From contig NC_088922.1 in the NCBI RefSeq assembly GCF_038396675.1, positions 8,311,501 to 8,375,500 of the forward strand: DNA of 64,000 nt, read 5' to 3'. A program made the position numbers and the translations under genes. Position 1 is the stretch's first letter; the number at the start of each line of letters is the position of its first letter. The notes beneath the pieces were generated by a model, which was not told the DNA's origin, ran no database searches, and saw only the letters and a list, made by a program, of their open reading frames with translations. Below, piece after piece: positions 51,118-62,245 of the stretch. Source of the stretch: Hydra vulgaris (Eukaryota; Cnidaria; Hydrozoa; Anthoathecata; Hydridae).

Positions 51118-54100
51118 ATGAAATTTGAATATCAAATTGAGGAAACTCAATTTAGTAATAACAGTATATACACTGAACATTTCTTTTACATTAAAGACGA
51201 TTATAAAGATGATGATATTGTGGAAGAATCACAACTTTATTCAGAAACTCAAAGTCCTGATGAAATTGTTTATCACGTTGAACAAAAAACAATGGAAGGA
51301 TTTGAAACAGAAATGAAAAATAGTAATCTTTTTGCAGACTTGTTCCAAAATTTCTTATTGGGTTATAATATTGTTACTTTGTGTTGCAAATCTATTGGAA
51401 ATGGATATTGTAAAATAATGAAACGTTGTTACAATTCACTTGTTTATTTTATTAAACCTTTAGAAGGACCGACTAATTTACGTTTTATTCAAGATGCCAA
51501 TGTGCGAGCTGTTTTTAATATTTTAGAAAACGATAGCGGATGGAGGTTGATACGAATAAAAAATATTAAAATTAAAACTCTATCTAATCTAACAGTAAGA
51601 TCCATGATGAAATTACAAAATTTTAAATTTTCTGGTTTTAAAACAAAAATGCTCATGACAGATGAGTTGAAAAAAAGAAAAAAATCAACAAAACCTATTA
51701 CAAAAAAAATTAAAAATTACTTAATCAACGAAAGAAACAAAAAAAACAACAAAAGAGAAAAGAAGTCGACGAATGGTTTGGTGAATGGTATAGACCTCAT
51801 TTTATAACACAATGAGAAAAATCCCTAAAAAGTCTATCTTCTACTAAACACTCTTATGAACAAAAAAGAAAAATGTTTTTAGATGATAGCATTTTGTTCG
51901 AGTCAGAATAATGTTTTTATCCAGCTTTTCTCATCTCTTTGTTGATTCGCCAATGGAATATGTGCACCGTTAAAGAATGGAATAAAAAAGTGTTGGAAAA
52001 AAATGCTACCGATTTATATTCTGAAGAAATTATTTTACAGCTTCTATTTGAAGATCAAGAAGAGCAAAATATTGTAGCTTGGAAAATCGTTTTACAACAA
52101 TTTAAAGAAAAATCTAAAAATATGTCATTTCAAACTTTGATTGATTTGTGTTATTCTTTTGCTTACGAAAATACTTTTGATCGTATTAAGATTTAAAATT
52201 TTTGCCGTTAACAAAACTAACACTAAAATTCGTTTGTTGCATTCTAAATTAAAATCACAATATAAAAGTTCTCTTGCAGAATTATTAAAAGTGGTTTACG
52301 AAAGCGCAAGCATTACCAAAGACGATCAAGATTCTCAAAGAGTTTTTATTAATGACGAGGAAAGAAATAAAGCCAATCGACGAAAAAAAACAATCAACAC
52401 TATCAAAATTTTTATTTTTCAAAAAAACAATTCTTTTCACGCTATAAGCATGTTGAATGAAAAATTTTCTACTAGGTATTTTTGTTCTAACAACTCACGT
52501 GTTTTGTTTCAATGTTCAGAATGTGGACAAAAATTTACTACAGAGAAACGCAAATGTCAAGGTTATTATAAACCGGACAAATTTACACACGGCGATTTCA
52601 TTAGTCATTAATGTCTGCAAAATTCGTTCATGTGTACAAGTAGAAACTTATTTCCTTTTTTAATGACATTTGATTGTGAAACGAGTATTACAAAATCTAA
52701 AGATAATGCTACTTCTAAAGTCAAACCTTTATTTGAGTTGAATTATCATTGTCATTCTATTGTGATTCAATGCATTCATGAAAGATTATCAAGAGAATGT
52801 TTTGGTTTGGATAAAGAAGGTCACGTGATTACTCAATGGATTTTTTATTATGAAAATACGGTTGAATGTTTAGAAAGAAATTCTTTAACCTGTCTACCTG
52901 ACTATTTTCAACCAGGAGTTTCTTTACTTTAAAAGACACACCGACTTATCTTGTGGGAAAAGCTAAATTGTGAAAATAATAAAAAATTAAAAATGGAATT
53001 GCGAGTTTACGATTTAATAGCATCAGCAGATACTTTGGCTCGATTTGCTTATGAAATATGTTTACCGCGTTTTCAAAACTTAATTATATCAACTGAAGAA
53101 AGAGATTTAATATGGCAAGAAGAAAATCCATTATGTTCTATTTGTAGAACTCCCGTAGATAAAATACGCCAATCTGGTGTTTATGAAAATAAATTTTTTC
53201 ACATGACTCCTTAAGAAATTGAAAGATTAAATCATAATGAATTTCGTATTTACAACGACAAACGTTTTCAAGTTGTGAACATTGTGTATCAAAGAGTGGG
53301 TCGTTTGGAATTGTTCATGTTACCTTGTCACATTTAAAATTATTTATTCGACAACGATGCTGAAAAAATAAAGCAAGATTTATTTCGAGTATCCACTTTG
53401 TATTACATTTGTTGTAGATGGTGGGAAAAATTTCAATACTTACCTGCCACTAACGATTTGTTGAGTGATTATGTGAGAATAACCAGTGGCGAACTTGTAG
53501 ATTATATGAAACAATTGTCTTTACTTATCATGACCGAACATCAATTTGAAAACTATTTTAATCAAGAAGATATAGAGTTGCTAGAAGATCCCTACTTTTT
53601 AATCGAAATCTTTCGCAAATGTATCAACGAAAGTGGTGGTCAATATACAGATAACCTTCATTTTTTGTTTCTAATGAGAAAATTCAAGCAACCCGTCTAC
53701 GGATTATGGTATCATACCATGTTGGTTGCTTTTAATAATCAATTTGAAACAAAATTTAATTTATCTGATTTTATTCAAGATGAAAAAAATCGAGAAAAAG
53801 TTTTGAATAAATGCAATATTTTTCTCAACGCTTTTGAAGATTATCTTGTTATTGATCACGATCATTTATCAGGACAAGTGTATGGATTAGCTCACGATTA
53901 TTGCAACAAAAATTTGGGTAAATATAATCAACATTTGTGTTGTCCTATTTTTGCTCACAATGCTTCTTTTGATAATCGCATTTTGATTGATGAAGGTTTA
54001 AAAAAAATATTGGATATTCCGTTATACGGTCATTTGGCAGAATCTGAAACTACATTTTTTAACGCTTTTATAAAATATAGCAACATGGAAGATGTTTTTG

Positions 54101-56669
54101 TTATATCTAAAAATGTGAGCAAAGTCAATATTATCTGCATCGGTAAACATATTAAAATTGTGGATAGTTTAAAATTTTTAAACTGTTCCTTAGAACTAGC
54201 CAGTAGTATGTTGTCACGAAAAGCTCAAAATCAAACTGTTAACACCATGTTGCATTATTTACGACGTTTTCATCCCTAAGTGAATGTTTTAACCGACAAT
54301 CAAGAGTATAAAAACTGTTTTATTAAAAAAACATTATTCCCTTACTTGCAAATAACAGACAAACTCTTAAACGTTGAATATAAAACATTTCCACCTATTG
54401 AAATATTTGCTCAAAACGATTTAATAAAGTCTAAAAACTTACAAAAAGAAATTAAAAAAATCAATGAAGCTTATGAAGGTGTTCAAAAATTGTGGAACTT
54501 TTTAAATTTAACAACTTTAAAATCGTTGTTGCATATCTATACTGTGCTCGATACGGTCGTATTAGGTTCTGTCATGATTAATTTTAACGAAAGAACATTT
54601 GAATTTATAAAATTTCATATTCTTAATCATGTTAGCATTTTTAGTTATACCAGCAAATTAAATTCTACCATCAGTTTAATTCCTATCCAATATCCTGCGA
54701 CCAACGAACATCAAAAAATGATTGAAAAGAGTATTCGAGGCGGTATGTCAACCAACGATATACAATAATTCGCCATTTATCCAGATTATTTTGAACCTAA
54801 AATAAAAGAATTCTAATTAAACAGCGAGTTAAGAGGATGTGTAATTTTTATGGACAAAATGGACAATACGGAAGAGCTCAATTAAAACCTTTACCTTTTC
54901 ACATGAAATATTCTTTTAATTTGGAATGTATTACTTTAGACGATGTGATTCGCAAATATCATCGCGTTAATTTAAACGGATTCTCAACTAGCGCTTTAGT
55001 GCATTGCCAAATTATTATGAAACCAGAGTATCAAGATCAAGTAGGAGGTTTTCACCCATGGTAGAAAAATAAATTTTATCCTTTCAAGATTATTCTCCCA
55101 CTAAAATTGTATCCAAACGTTATCTCAAAAACAATGAAACCTGCGGTATAGAAAAAGACAAAACTATTAAATTGGTCATGAAATTAAGTTCGCTTGAAAC
55201 TTGTGAATTTTTAGATACTTTAATGTTGTTGACTACGTGTTATGGATGCGTTGTTGAAAAAATTTATAATGTACTTCCTTTATGGCGTTATCCTTTAGTT
55301 AAAAAAATGGTAAAAAGAAATATGGAAAAAAGAAAAGAAGCTATTAAAAAGGGTGACAAAGTAGTTGATGCTTCTTGCAAATTGCAAATTAACGGTCATT
55401 ACGGAATTTTGAGTCAAAAAATTGCACAAAAACTACGTACTACTTTTATTAACCACGAAGAAAAATCATTTCAAATTAGTATTGAAAATTTTTAATACAT
55501 TCGTCGTGTTTTAATTCAAGAAGGGCAAACAAATGAAAATATTAAAATGTTATTCCCTTTTTTATTTGCAAAATTTATTGTATAACGGATCCTTTTTTAT
55601 TGGTGTTTAACCTGAAAGATATAAATTGGATGTTTTTGAAAAAAAAGTATGTTTAGCTGATTACGAGACTGTTAATTTTAGTTATGATGATTATTTTAAA
55701 GAAACTCTGTTTAGTTTGATGAGTGATGTTAAAACCAAAAGTATTTTATTTCACGATGAAGACAATCATCATGAAATGAAAGACGCCTTTGAACTCTTAA
55801 AATCAAAAGATCATAAAAATGCTCTCATTTTAACAACTAGCGAAAAATGCAAACTCGTTAACACATCTTTACGTATTGTAGCTTCACAAATTTTATCTTA
55901 TGTCAAACTCAACGTAGGACGTTTTAGTTGAGAATTGGGACAAGTATTAAGAAATCATGGAGCCGAAAAACATTTGGTAGTAACAGATACTGATTTTGGT
56001 TGTTTTTTTATTAAGCAAAAGAAACTCAATATGCTTTCTTCAACGTTTCGCGAATAGGTAGAAGAATGGGTTTTCTTTTTCAAGTTTTGGAAATCGTTGG
56101 ATGGATTATTCCAATTATAAAATGACTCATCCTTTTTATTCCACTCTCTACGCCAAAGAAACGGATCATTTTCAAAACAAAATGCCTTCCCCTTATTAAA
56201 TTGCGCAAGCTTTTGCTATGGGACCTAAATGTTATACTGTTCATAGTGTCAACGGAGACGAAGAAAAAAACTATTACATAAATAGAGCTAAAGGAGTACC
56301 TAATTCTAAACTTTTACTTTCAAATTATGTTAACAGAATCGATACCTTTGCTGCAAAAAGATTGTGTAAACAAGTTCCTTTTCCAGTGATAAAAGAAAAT
56401 CAACCTATCGAACAAAATAGAATGAGTGTCAATTACAAACAAGTTAAAATACAAACACAAACTAATGATTTTTTAAAAAGATTTACAAAAAAAATTATGT
56501 TTTTGATGACGGAGTCATGACCGAAATTCGAGATCATTATCTTTTGAAACTAATACAAGAAGCCAATTTAAAAGTGTTACCCGATATGGAAAAATTTTGT
56601 AGCGACGAACACATTCAAAATTTACTTGAATTTGGAAAAAACATTATAAAACAATCAGAACGTTATTAA
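51118..56669 (+). CDS. Protein-primed family B DNA polymerase with HNH-like insert (many breaks)
   Basis: ATG at 51118 follows TTTTTTTTAG and leader ATCATTAAAAAA. Motifs in order are a Cys finger (CSECGQKFTTEKRKC), Exo I (MTFDCETS, ~52665), an endonuclease-VII/HNH-like zinc motif in two parts (CSICRTPVDK and IDHDHLSGQVYGLAHDYC), Exo II (AHNASFDNRIL), GGMS before the palm, motif A region (NFYGQNGQYGRAQLKPLP), motif B (KLQINGHYG) and motif C (VVTDTDFG). This is the Polinton/adintovirus polymerase plan, and it would copy the element with a terminal protein primer. Breaks: TAA at 51909, 52609, 52930, 53212, 53335, 54277, 54766, 54814, 55070, 55493, 55608 and 56197; TAG at 56055; TGA at 51813 and 55929; and about seven frame changes. 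At ~1,840 codons it is long for the family. Confidence 0.85.
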
Positions 56670-56728
56670 ACAATGGCCATTTTTAATCGAAAAGTTTTGA
56701 TCTCTTTATTATAAAATTCTAAAAAGAA

Positions 56729-56735
56729 TATAAAT
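56729..56735 (+). promoter_or_regulatory. TATA box of the 56753 gene
   Basis: TATAAAT in the string AAAAAGAATATAAATTAGG, about 20 bases upstream of the ATG. A near-identical string occurs at 57361-57375 before the next gene. Confidence 0.5.
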
Positions 56736-56752
56736 TAGGAAAATTTTCTTTT

Positions 56753-57345
56753 ATGAATAAAAAAATAGAGTTTTTGTTTAGATCAAAAATCAACAGCGCA
56801 ACAACTTGATAACAAATTAAAATAAATTGGTTTTAAAAAATTTTTTTTAGCAGAAAATACAGAAAACGAAATTTATTATTTTAAAAAAAAAGATTCTTAT
56901 ACCTTGCTTTTGATTCTCATTACTCTTAACGAACGAGATTTAATTCCTGAAGAATTTTTTAGTTGTTGTATCGATTGTTTGATTGATTATTTATATTTTA
57001 AGTGTCACGTTGGATGTTATGAAGAAGATTGTGTTCATTGTGAAGATTACAATAGAATTCATTATCATTGCACATGTCTTTTAGAAAATAAAAAGGATAG
57101 ATAATATATTATTAACAGAAGTGGCAAGACGAATAAATCCAGATTGGAAAACGTGTGGAAGATATTTAAAAGCATGCGAGTGTGAACTGGATCTTATTGA
57201 TGCAGATTAAAGATATATTGAAGAAAAAGCTTTAGAAATGTTAAAAAGATTGACTCGTTATGGAACCAAAGAACAATTACTTTATGCAATGAACAACATA
57301 CCAAGAATGGACATTAGAAAAATTATTTTGGACCGTTTTTTATAA
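56753..57345 (+). CDS. Two-part adaptor with C-terminal death domain (two in-frame stops, two frame shifts)
   Basis: ATG at 56753 leads through a T run near 56775 into a frame with SYTLLLILITLNERDLIPEE and a Cys/His cluster (KCHVGCYEEDCVHCEDYN; HCTCLL). Near 57095 an A run changes the frame, and a death-domain pattern follows: EVARRINPDWKTCGRYLK, ECELDLID, EEKALEMLKRLTRYG, LLYAMNNIPRMDIRK. The W in helix 2, the I..I of helix 3 and the terminal RxDI are all present. In-frame TAA codons fall in the N-terminal part and inside the death domain (about 57208). The layout, an unknown N-terminal module plus death domain, recalls FADD-type adaptors. The DED of true FADD is not evident. Confidence 0.65.
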
Positions 57346-57366
57346 AAAAAATTTTGATAAAAAAAG

Positions 57367-57374
57367 GATATAAA
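57367..57374 (+). promoter_or_regulatory. TATA box of the 57417 gene
   Basis: GGATATAAATTT 40-50 bases before the ATG. The same sequence type occurs before the genes at 43112 and 56753. Confidence 0.5.
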
Positions 57375-57416
57375 TTTAAAAAAAAAGTTGTTGTTTTTTA
57401 TTCGTAGTTAAAAAAA

Positions 57417-58319
57417 ATGGTAGAAAAAGAAGAAAAACCTCTTGAACACAAATTGGAGACTGTAGAATAACCTATAGAAAAACCCTTAGAAAAAGAAGAT
57501 GGTAGATCTATAAATTTATATTCAGTAATACAGAGAACCACTGGTTTTTCCAAAGATAAATACGATATTCAAAATAGCGATTACCGTTTATTAAAAACAA
57601 TACTTTTATTAGATGATATTAGCGCTTTTTGCTTAAAAAGTCAACAATACACGAGCGCATGTTTTAGCGGATCTATTCACGGAGTAGGTACCATTACCGT
57701 TTTTTATTCCGTACCTTCTAAAGCCAGTCAATGTTGGGACAATTTAGGGTCTCATTACAAATGTATTATTTCTTTTGATAACAACAGCGAGATTGAAAAA
57801 ATATTAAAAAATGATTTTCCTTCAACTGGCAAAATGCATCATCACGTTATAAGCGTTTTGTTAAATAAAGAAACTTCTAATCAACACGGACATTTGGCTT
57901 TATTTAAAAGAAACGCTTCTCTTGCACGCTTAAGAACTCAGATTACGATTAAAGAACAAAAAGTATTTATTCCAGTGGACGCTCAAGGTAAATTGGACTT
58001 TGATTATAAAGACATGAGCGTGAACAAAAATATTGTTAGTTTTCAATCCTTTTCCTATGTAAAAGCGCCTAATCTAAAAAATCATTATTATCTCAAATCA
58101 CATCACAACAACTAAAATCAAGATAAGGAAAATAAACCCGACGAAGAAGATAAAATCGTTATAAATAAGGAAAAGAAAATCCTTATAAAAAAAAGAAAAT
58201 GGAGTGAAAGCGACAGAGCAACACAGCTACTCAAAGAAATTAAAAGACAAAAACGATATAGATTGTGCGAATCTTTAGATGAATCTATAGACGGTGGACC
58301 CAGTTCTGATTCTGAATGA
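57417..58319 (+). CDS. Hypothetical replication/virion protein with acidic-basic tail (two in-frame stops)
   Basis: A frame of ~300 codons runs from ATG at 57417 to TGA at 58317-58319, with TAA at 57468-57470 and 58113-58115. The main part is compact and beta-rich (YTSACFSGSIHGVGTITVFY; IEKILKNDFPSTGK; MHHHVISVLLNKE; RTQITIKEQKVFIPVDAQGK). The tail is charged (KPDEEDKIVINKEKKI, then KRKWSESDRATQ) and ends in an acidic GGPSSDSE. It could be a single-stranded-DNA-binding protein by position, after polymerase, and by composition, but I have no motif to prove it. Its TGA overlaps the ATG of the next gene. Confidence 0.5.
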
Positions 58320-58973
58320 TTGGGAAAGCGAAAATTTTTTACGAATTTTTCTAAACGATTACGAATTATGCAGTCCATCCAACAAAGCGAGTAAACGTCA
58401 AGCCATGAGACAAAAGTTCGCTGTTCGAGGACAAATTTTATTCCCAAAATAAATAGAACAAAAGACATTGACGAAAACGAAATTAAAATATGGATGAAAG
58501 AAATTTTGACACGTTTTAATGCTGTAAAAATGTTAAAATGCGAACTTTTATCCGATCACGAAACGACTACAAATAAAAAACGCTTTCAAGAATACGTTTG
58601 TATAGAAATTAAACTCTTTGTCAAAGAATATTTGTATCCGTATCCAAAATTAAACGAAAACGGAAAAGTCATCATGAAAAAAAAAAAAATGAGAGATAAA
58701 AATCAAGCTATATCAGACTTTGTTTATCACAATTACGACGTTTTAAAAAAATATTTCAACTCTATTCGTTTTAAACTCTATCACGAAATTATAAATTATT
58801 ACGCTAATAAATTAATCTCATTCGACACTATACAACCTACAAAAACTGAAATCGATTTATTTAGACAACAGTTTGACGTTGATTATTGTCAAAAAGAATT
58901 GTATTTTCAAAATAATTTGTATTTTTATGAAACATCAATAGATATAGACCTTATCACAAGTCTCCTTTATTAA
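58316..58973 (+). CDS. Hypothetical protein (two frame shifts)
   Basis: ATG at 58316 overlaps the previous stop. The coding-like frame begins immediately after with ESENFLRIFLNDYELCS, so a one-base change sits at the start. A second lies near 58448 in an A run. The remaining 58494-58973 part is open and helical (FQEYVCIEIKLFVKEYL, ISDFVYHNYDVLKKYF, QKELYFQNNLYFYE). No domain recognised. The position between the polymerase and integrase suggests a late or structural function. Confidence 0.5.
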
Positions 58974-59008
58974 CTTTACGTAAGGTATTAGCCAAAAACA
59001 CCTACAAC

Positions 59009-59566
59009 ATGGATGTTTTAATCAAAAAATTATTACAAATAAAGGATCAAGAAAACGGACAAGTAAACTTAGAACCTGAAGAAACAAACACCTCAAATGT
59101 GTCTGAGCTTATTCAAGGATATGATTTACCTTCTTCTCTCAATTATGCCGATCCCATCAATCTGGAAAATCAAATTGCTAATGAAGTGAGCTTTAAACAA
59201 AATTTAAATGCTTTGTTACCTCTAGACACTATGCTCGACAGTGATATAGCTACAAGTTTAATCAGCGATCAAGAAAAATGGAAAACCTCACGAAACCTCA
59301 ACGATAGAAACTAAAAAAGAGGAAGAACCTATTAAAACAACTGCATCTACTGAAACTGCTCCCACATTATTAGGATCTACTGCTTTACCTAAAACAACTG
59401 AATCACCATTTGAACCATCAGCTGCTTCTGCTAGTACTGAAACTCCAATGTTAACTAAAAGTGGTCTTTAGGATTAAGACCAAAAAAACAAACTACTAGA
59501 TCGTCATCTACAAATATAGAAGAAAGAAAAAGAAAAGCTCCGATATCAAAATATTCCGGCTTTTAA
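59009..59566 (+). CDS. Thr/Ala/Pro-rich protein (two frame shifts)
   Basis: ATG at 59009 starts an acidic helical part (LIKKLLQIKDQENGQVNLEP). After a one-base change near 59282 comes a low-complexity region (TTASTETAPTLLGSTALP; SPFEPSAASASTETPML). A second change near 59470 leads to a basic end (RPKKQTTRSSSTNIEERKRK) closed by TAA at 59564-59566. Disordered, Thr-rich proteins of this sort are often virion tegument, scaffold or fibre-associated. No family is assigned. Confidence 0.45.
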
Positions 59567-59568
59567 AA

Positions 59569-60867
59569 AAAATTGACAATGTCTTGAGAGATGCTATTGA
59601 CAACCTTGTAGAAGATTAACTGACTAAATTATCGAGTCGTTTGTTTGCTTTGACAGGCGTACCCAAAATAAAAAAAGTTTTATTACAATTAGACACCTAA
59701 AAAAAAATCCAACCTATTTAAAAATTTTTTGATCAACTCAAAGCGCTTTTAGAAAGTTCCATATATGCCAAATGGAACGGTCTCATCACCGCTTGGTCAC
59801 ACGTTACATTGTTTTTTAAAAAAACAACAGATGTCAACGCTAAAAAACAAGCACCTCGGAAACCTTATGTTTACGAAACACATCAATATTCGTACGATAG
59901 ACCCCGCCAATAATTTCAAGCTGTTTTGGCCGACATGAACAGTTTTAATTTAAATTTTGCTCCTCATCGACCTGAATTTTGTTTAGTTGTGGTTGATGGA
60001 GTATCTAAAAAAATGTATTTGAGAGTCACTAGTAAAAAAACAGCCGACAAAGTGCTGAGAGGTTTTAAACATATTTTTGAAGACATTACAAGAGACGATA
60101 AAACTTTTATCTACTTGCAAACGGATCAAGGTGGTGAATTTTTTTAACAATAAAATGGAAGAATGGTGTTACGAACAAAACATTGTTTATTTTAGTTCTA
60201 AAAATTATGGAAAAGCTTACTTGGCCGAATCAACCATAGGACGTTTAAAACAACTTTATTAAAAATTAAGAAAACAAGGCGAACTTCAAAAAAACAATTG
60301 GAGTTTTTATATCGAGGACATGGAACAAAAACTCAACGAAAAAGAACGAGTCACGAGTGGAATCGCTCCTGATGAATTGGATGCTGACGATGCCAAAGGT
60401 AAAGCTCTTCGTTTAGTCGATCAAAACCGAGACGACAAAAGACGAGGTCATCATTTTTCTTCCAACATGTTACATCGAGTAGAAAAAGAATACAAAAACG
60501 AAAAGTTAAAAATATACAAACCTCTCTCCGCTGGAACCGAATGTTATTTAAAAAATATAAAATAGATCCCAAAGACACTTTTATCAAAACGACTACTCGC
60601 GATCAACCGAATTGGGACACTACCAAAAAAGTAATTGTTATCAAAGTCTCTCAGTGCTCTTACCCTTCAGTACAAGGTTATTTACCCGTTTATATTTATA
60701 AAGTGGGAATAGTGGACGATATAAATACGACTTTTAAAGTAAATCGAGAAGATTTGCTACCTATTAACGAAGAAGAAAAAGACATTTATTTTAAAAATTT
60801 TAACAAATATGTTACTACTTTTTTAGAACCTTTGAAGAGAAGAGTGCAAGAAAAAAAGAAAAAATGA
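59569..60867 (+). CDS. Retroviral-type (rve/DDE) integrase (five in-frame stops, two frame shifts)
   Basis: The catalytic core shows the first Asp in CLVVVDGVSKKMYL, the second in YLQTDQGGEF, and the Glu in AESTIGRLKQLY. A basic C-terminal part (DDKRRGHHFSSN) and a beta-rich end (GYLPVYIYKVGIVDD) fit the SH3/chromo-like tail of Polinton integrases. The N-terminal helical part has SRLFALTGVPKIKKVLLQL. The enzyme inserts element DNA into chromosomes. Breaks: TAA at 59617, 59698, 59719, 59911 and 60260, and frame changes in a T run near 60142 and an A run near 60553. No clear ATG is seen. The order DNA polymerase-integrase-capsid supports a Polinton-type element. Confidence 0.85.
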
Positions 60868-60871
60868 AAAA

Positions 60872-62240
60872 ATGAACAATTTAACGTTTGACGATGTTTT
60901 GGATGTAAATAAATATGATTGTAGCACGTATTATTTTAGCAAAATTAAAAACAAAAATGAAGCTAGCGAGCATTATAATGTCTTGAACGATTTTAGTTTA
61001 CCGTTAACTCCTAACGATATTGACAAACCCACATTTAAAATTAACACCATTTTACATTTAGCCAGTATGGACGTACCTACCAATTTAACTCGAGTAGATG
61101 AAAACCTATCCTTCTTAGAAAACAATTATGGTTTAAGAATGGAATCCAATCCTTCTTTCAAACAAATGTTAACACACATTCAAAATAATATCATTAGCAA
61201 TCCGAATAGAAAAATTCCATTTTATCGCGTAACAAAAAATGTTGTTTTATACACCGATTTTTAAACTTTACCAGTTGACACATTTTTAAGTTTTGATATT
61301 TTGAATATGGAAAAAATGTCATCGTTTCATCAAGAAGCAATGGCGAGTATATTGTCTGCGGTAAAAATTTTTGGTAATTGTAGTCCAAGTCCTTATCAAG
61401 ACGATTTTTTAATTAGACGTTTGAAACTTTTTAATACTTCTTTAAATAGAAAACTTTATTTTACGGACTTTTTTCTAAGTTATCAAATTAAAATTAATGC
61501 TATATCCAATCGAAAATATTTAAATTTAAAATATTTGTTCGATTCTAATAAACACTTCCGTTATGTAACTAACAACGAAAATACTATCATTTCAAAATTA
61601 AATATAGATTCAAACATGAACATCAAACAATATATACAAGCTAATTCTAATATTAGCGTTCCGAATTATAATTTTTTTGGTATTATAAACCAAAAACAAA
61701 TGAATTTATTAATAACCCTTCTTATATTTACCCTATAAGATCGAGTATTAGAAACAAAACCAACGAAAGAGGACTATCCTATTTTTGTTTTTTTCAAACA
61801 GAACAACCGCAGATCAATACACTGTTCAAGATTTTACATTTTCACTGCAATATGATTATCTTTCTCACAAATCAAGATATGATAATTTACATATCTTCTC
61901 TTTATCAACTCGAACTAGCAAAAATTTTTTCCTTCACATAAATCATCCAGAAGTAGCTCCAGGTGATATAGCAAATCTAACACCTCAAAGAGAAATCATT
62001 TTAAACAATGTAGAAGAAACTTTTGTACGTTCTTTTATTCATGTCATTGTAACACCAAAATATGGTTGAGCACTTATTCAAAACTCTCTGACAAGTCCTA
62101 TTGTTCCAGACACACGCGATGCTTAAATTTTAAGCGTTGATGTAGATATTTATATTATTAATCTTTTACCTACTACAGTAAGCGTAAAAACAACTAAAAT
62201 GAAACATGTTATACCATGGCAAATTGCTTTTTTTAATTAA
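60872..62240 (+). CDS. Candidate capsid or virion protein 1 (two stops plus TGA, frame shifts)
   Basis: ATG at 60872 starts 5 bases after the integrase stop. The frame is open to TAA at 61262-61264, continues in the same frame from 61265 to 61738, then changes frame twice (near 61700 and 61800) and runs to TAA at 62240. TGA at about 62067 and TAA at about 62123 interrupt the last part. Readable pieces include LPLTPNDIDKPTFKINTILH, PYQDDFLIRRLKLFNTS, HINHPEVAPGDIANLTPQRE and VSVKTTKMKHVIPWQIAFF. The beta-rich, Asn-rich composition and place beside the next two genes fit a structural protein, perhaps a penton or minor capsid. Homology is not shown. Confidence 0.45.
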
Positions 62241-62245
62241 AAATA

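Noticed and set aside
58118..58468. Minus-strand Ser/Leu-rich protein
   Set aside because: It is antisense to two coding genes on the plus strand and has no leader.
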